Shown in pieces: positions 5,698-6,978 of a DNA stretch of 6,978 nt. Position numbers and translations under genes: made by a program. The stretch comes from an uncultured Synergistaceae bacterium (GTDB lineage Bacteria > Synergistota > Synergistia > Synergistales > Aminobacteriaceae). Position 1 is the stretch's first letter. Each line of letters starts with the position of its first letter. Where the stretch lies: contig CALMZW010000123.1 in the NCBI GenBank assembly GCA_937870605.1, positions 1 through 6,978 of the forward strand, given 5' to 3'. The notes under the pieces were generated by a model that was given only the letters and a program-made list of their open reading frames with translations, was not told the origin of the DNA and made no database searches.

Positions 5698-6386
5698 GCG
5701 CCCTCTGGTTCGGCGTCGCGACGGCGTTCTGGCTCGGACTTCTGACGGCCGTCAGCCCGTGCCCCCTGGCGACGAACATCGCGGCGGTCTCGTTTCTCGC
5801 CCGACGGGTCGCACATCCGCGGCAGGTCTTCCTTGCGGGAATCCTGTACACGCTGGGCCGGGTTTTGACGTACGTCGTACTCGGCGTTCTGCTCGCGACC
5901 AGCGTCCTGTCCGCGCCGGGCGTCTCGGCGGTGCTCCAGTTCACGGTGAGCAAGCTGCTCGGGCCAATTCTCGTCCTCGTCGGGATGATTCTTCTCGGAC
6001 TGCTGTCGCTGCCTTCGTTCGGCGGCGGGACGTCCGAAGCCCTGACCCGGCGTGCGGAGGACATGGGGCTGTTCGGCGCGCTGCTTCTGGGCGTGATGTT
6101 TTCGCTTGCGTTCTGTCCGGTCTCGGCCGCGCTCTTTTTCGGCTCGCTGCTTCCCCTTGCGGTCAATGCGGGATCCGGGCTGCTTCTGCCGGCCGTGTAC
6201 GGCGTGGCGACCGGGTTGCCGGTGCTCGTCTTCGCGCTCCTGATCGCCTTCGGCGTGAAGAGCCTGTCGGGGATCTTCGGCCGGATCACCCAGATCGAAC
6301 TGTGGGCGCGCCGGATCACCGGTGGAATTTTCATCGGCGTCGGACTGTACAAGACGCTGCAGGACATATTCGGCCTGTTCGTGTAG
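5694..6386 (+). CDS. arsG: ArsG-family (CcdA/DsbD-like) aromatic arsenical efflux permease
   Basis: This 230-residue inner-membrane protein has about six hydrophobic segments. I chose GTG 5694 because it overlaps the arsF stop by four bases and the hydrophobic first helix begins right after it; earlier in-frame starts lie within arsF. Two Cys-Pro motifs stand out: AVSPCPLATN (Cys23, first helix) and LAFCPVSAALFFG (Cys141, fourth helix), the paired membrane cysteines of CcdA/DsbD-type proteins. YTLGRVLTYVVLGVLLA is also characteristic. Known: ArsG was assigned to efflux of trivalent aminoaromatic arsenicals. An alternative is electron transfer across the membrane to reduce the ArsF CxxC pair, as CcdA/DsbD proteins do; overlap with arsF fits either reading. 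Confidence 0.83.
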   Translation: MSALWFGVATAFWLGLLTAVSPCPLATNIAAVSFLARRVAHPRQVFLAGILYTLGRVLTYVVLGVLLATSVLSAPGVSAVLQFTVSKLLGPILVLVGMILLGLLSLPSFGGGTSEALTRRAEDMGLFGALLLGVMFSLAFCPVSAALFFGSLLPLAVNAGSGLLLPAVYGVATGLPVLVFALLIAFGVKSLSGIFGRITQIELWARRITGGIFIGVGLYKTLQDIFGLFV

Positions 6387-6417
6387 AACGGGTTTCGACA
6401 AGGAGGATTCGGACGGA

Positions 6418-6681
6418 ATGACCGATTGGGAAAAGGTTCCCCAGACAGAAATCGTGTGCGGGTGCGCGAGCGTCACAAAGCGCGACATCGTTCGCGCCAT
6501 CGCCGCGGGAGCGGATACATTCGAAATGATTTGCGACGCGACGGGCGCCGGAAAAGGAAGCAAGTGCGCCGAACTGAACCCGAGGGGGCGCTGCTGTCAC
6601 GGGGATATCAGGGAGCTTCTCGCGGCGTACGGCCCGGCGCTCAAGCGGATGAAAGGGGGATGTTCCTGTGGCGGAGGTTGA
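6418..6681 (+). CDS. BFD-like [2Fe-2S]-binding protein with Cys-rich tail
   Basis: This 87-residue cytoplasmic protein starts at ATG 6418 after AAGGAGGA (6400-6407). It begins with EIVCGCASVTKRDIVRAI (Cys14, Cys16), continues with Cys39 and TGAGKGSKC (Cys50), then ELNPRGRCCH (Cys59, Cys60). This matches small bacterioferritin-associated-ferredoxin-like proteins in which CxC and a distal Cys pair ligate a [2Fe-2S] cluster; the NPxGxCC variant recurs in anaerobes. The C terminus adds a GGCSCGGG tail (Cys82, Cys84), which could bind a metalloid (inference). It follows arsG by 31 bases and overlaps the third arsR by 14 bases, suggesting an electron carrier for the arsF-arsG module. The next gene's start at 6668 lies inside this tail. 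Confidence 0.82.
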   Translation: MTDWEKVPQTEIVCGCASVTKRDIVRAIAAGADTFEMICDATGAGKGSKCAELNPRGRCCHGDIRELLAAYGPALKRMKGGCSCGGG

Positions 6682-6978
6682 AGCGCCTGATGCGGTCGGT
6701 CTGACCGCAGAACGCGTGAACTGTCCGGAGCGGGAGCGTATGCAGCAGGGGAAAGCCGACATTCTCAAGGCTATAGCGCATCCGGTGCGCCTTTCGATCG
6801 TCGAGATGCTCGGGGAAAGGGAGCGGTGCGCGTGCGAGATCGGCGACGATCAGCGCTTCCGCACCGTCCGCGACATTGGCGATGGTCAGCGCCTTGCCGG
6901 GGACAAGCTGCTCCGCCGGCGATTTCAGCGAGGGGCCTTTGCTCATAGGCCGTCCGCGGGGCGGAAATCGCGCATCCG
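6668..6978 (+). CDS. arsR: ArsR-family repressor (third), 3' partial and probably chimeric after ~6850
   Basis: GTG 6668 is preceded by AAAGGGGGA (6652-6660); ATG 6740 is an alternative start. After a 24-residue leader with one Cys, the protein shows ADILKAIAHPVRLSIVEML and then ERCACEIGDD (CAC variant of the metalloid motif), a normal ArsR beginning. The expected recognition helix and wing never appear. From about 6845 the frame stays open to the window end but gives an Arg-rich sequence with no ArsR character, while the opposite strand becomes convincingly coding. I take positions 6668 to about 6845 as real arsR and the rest as foreign sequence read out of frame. Its position suggests it regulates the arsF-arsG module. 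Confidence 0.7.
   Translation, partial: MAEVEAPDAVGLTAERVNCPERERMQQGKADILKAIAHPVRLSIVEMLGERERCACEIGDDQRFRTVRDIGDGQRLAGDKLLRRRFQRGAFAHRPSAGRKSRI
6827..6946 (-). CDS. mfd: Mfd-like (transcription-repair coupling factor) N-terminal fragment, minus strand
   Basis: Reading from ATG 6946-6944 leftward gives MSKGPSLKSPAEQLVPGKAL, then TIANVADGAEALIVADLARA, resembling the N terminus of alphaproteobacterial (especially sphingomonad-type) Mfd proteins, as I recall them. Codon use is clean and GC3-rich. Resemblance ends at about 6827, where the + strand becomes arsR. The start codon overlaps an upstream stop as ATGA, typical of a coupled gene pair. The assignment rests on about 40 residues, so Mfd is probable rather than certain. 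Confidence 0.5.
6943..6978 (-). CDS. C-terminal tail of a gene upstream of the Mfd-like gene (partial)
   Basis: The minus-strand frame from the window edge encodes only RMRDFRPADGL, then TGA at 6945-6943, overlapping the Mfd-like ATG by four bases. A succinate-dehydrogenase assembly factor 2 (SdhE) gene precedes mfd in some sphingomonads, but 11 residues are too few to identify it. Confidence 0.3.
   Translation of the reverse strand, partial: RMRDFRPADGL

Noticed and set aside
5634..6563. Long minus-strand open frame of 309 codons opposite arsG
   Set aside because: Low-complexity charged translation and no recognisable motif, while the + strand encodes a clear membrane protein with Cys-Pro motifs.
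6650..6690. C-terminal selenocysteine in the BFD-like protein (Cys-Gly-Gly-Gly-TGA-Ser-Ala-stop)
   Set aside because: A second stop follows after two codons, no hairpin was evident, and the overlapping start of arsR explains the layout.
1..6978. CRISPR arrays, tRNA or rRNA genes, insertion sequences
   Set aside because: I saw no regularly spaced repeats, no cloverleaf or rRNA-like stretch, and no transposase-like frame. The genes account for nearly all of the sequence.

Overview
This window is a GC-rich bacterial stretch whose supported genes, apart from the last ~130 bases, all lie on the + strand. It reads as an arsenic-handling island. The codon bias (strong G/C at third positions), anaerobe-style ars gene families and a probable selenocysteine codon with a bacterial SECIS-like hairpin suggest an anaerobic, selenoprotein-using bacterium, perhaps Desulfobacterota-like. 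That lineage guess is inference only.

Region 1 (3-3294): a 5'-truncated XdhC-family molybdenum-hydroxylase maturation gene is followed 18 bases later by an ArsR-type repressor. The repressor overlaps the start of an enlarged ACR3-type arsenite efflux pump. Next is an unrecognised, membrane-anchored exported protein whose frame is interrupted by one in-frame TGA at 2557-2559. I read this TGA as selenocysteine (U115 in a Cys-Gly-Gly-Sec motif), because the same frame stays open for another 223 codons and an 8-bp hairpin with a GUU loop sits 28 bases downstream of the TGA. A strong Rho-independent terminator closes the unit.

Region 2 (3346-4887): a near-consensus sigma-70 promoter overlaps a 30-bp symmetric operator candidate. 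It drives a second ArsR, an ArsP_1/DUF318-type permease overlapping it by ATGA, and a 50-residue Cys-rich peptide. A GC-rich hairpin without a T-tract follows.

Region 3 (about 4920-6850): after a short AT-richer leader with operator-like half sites come an ArsF-family CxxC protein, an overlapping ArsG-family CcdA-like permease, a BFD-like [2Fe-2S] protein, and the start of a third ArsR. By analogy with the arsEFG system, this module may reduce and export aromatic arsenicals.

Region 4 (about 6827-6978): ArsR similarity stops abruptly inside the third repressor. The rest reads convincingly on the opposite strand as the start of an Mfd-like protein overlapped by the tail of an upstream gene. 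This looks like an assembly chimera or a recombination junction.

Together the genes sense As(III) (three CxC-type ArsRs), export inorganic arsenite (ACR3) and probably organoarsenicals (ArsP_1-type, ArsG), and supply thiol, selenol or Fe-S redox partners (selenoprotein, ArsF, BFD-like protein, Cys-rich peptide). The selenoprotein beside the ACR3 pump is the most novel element.
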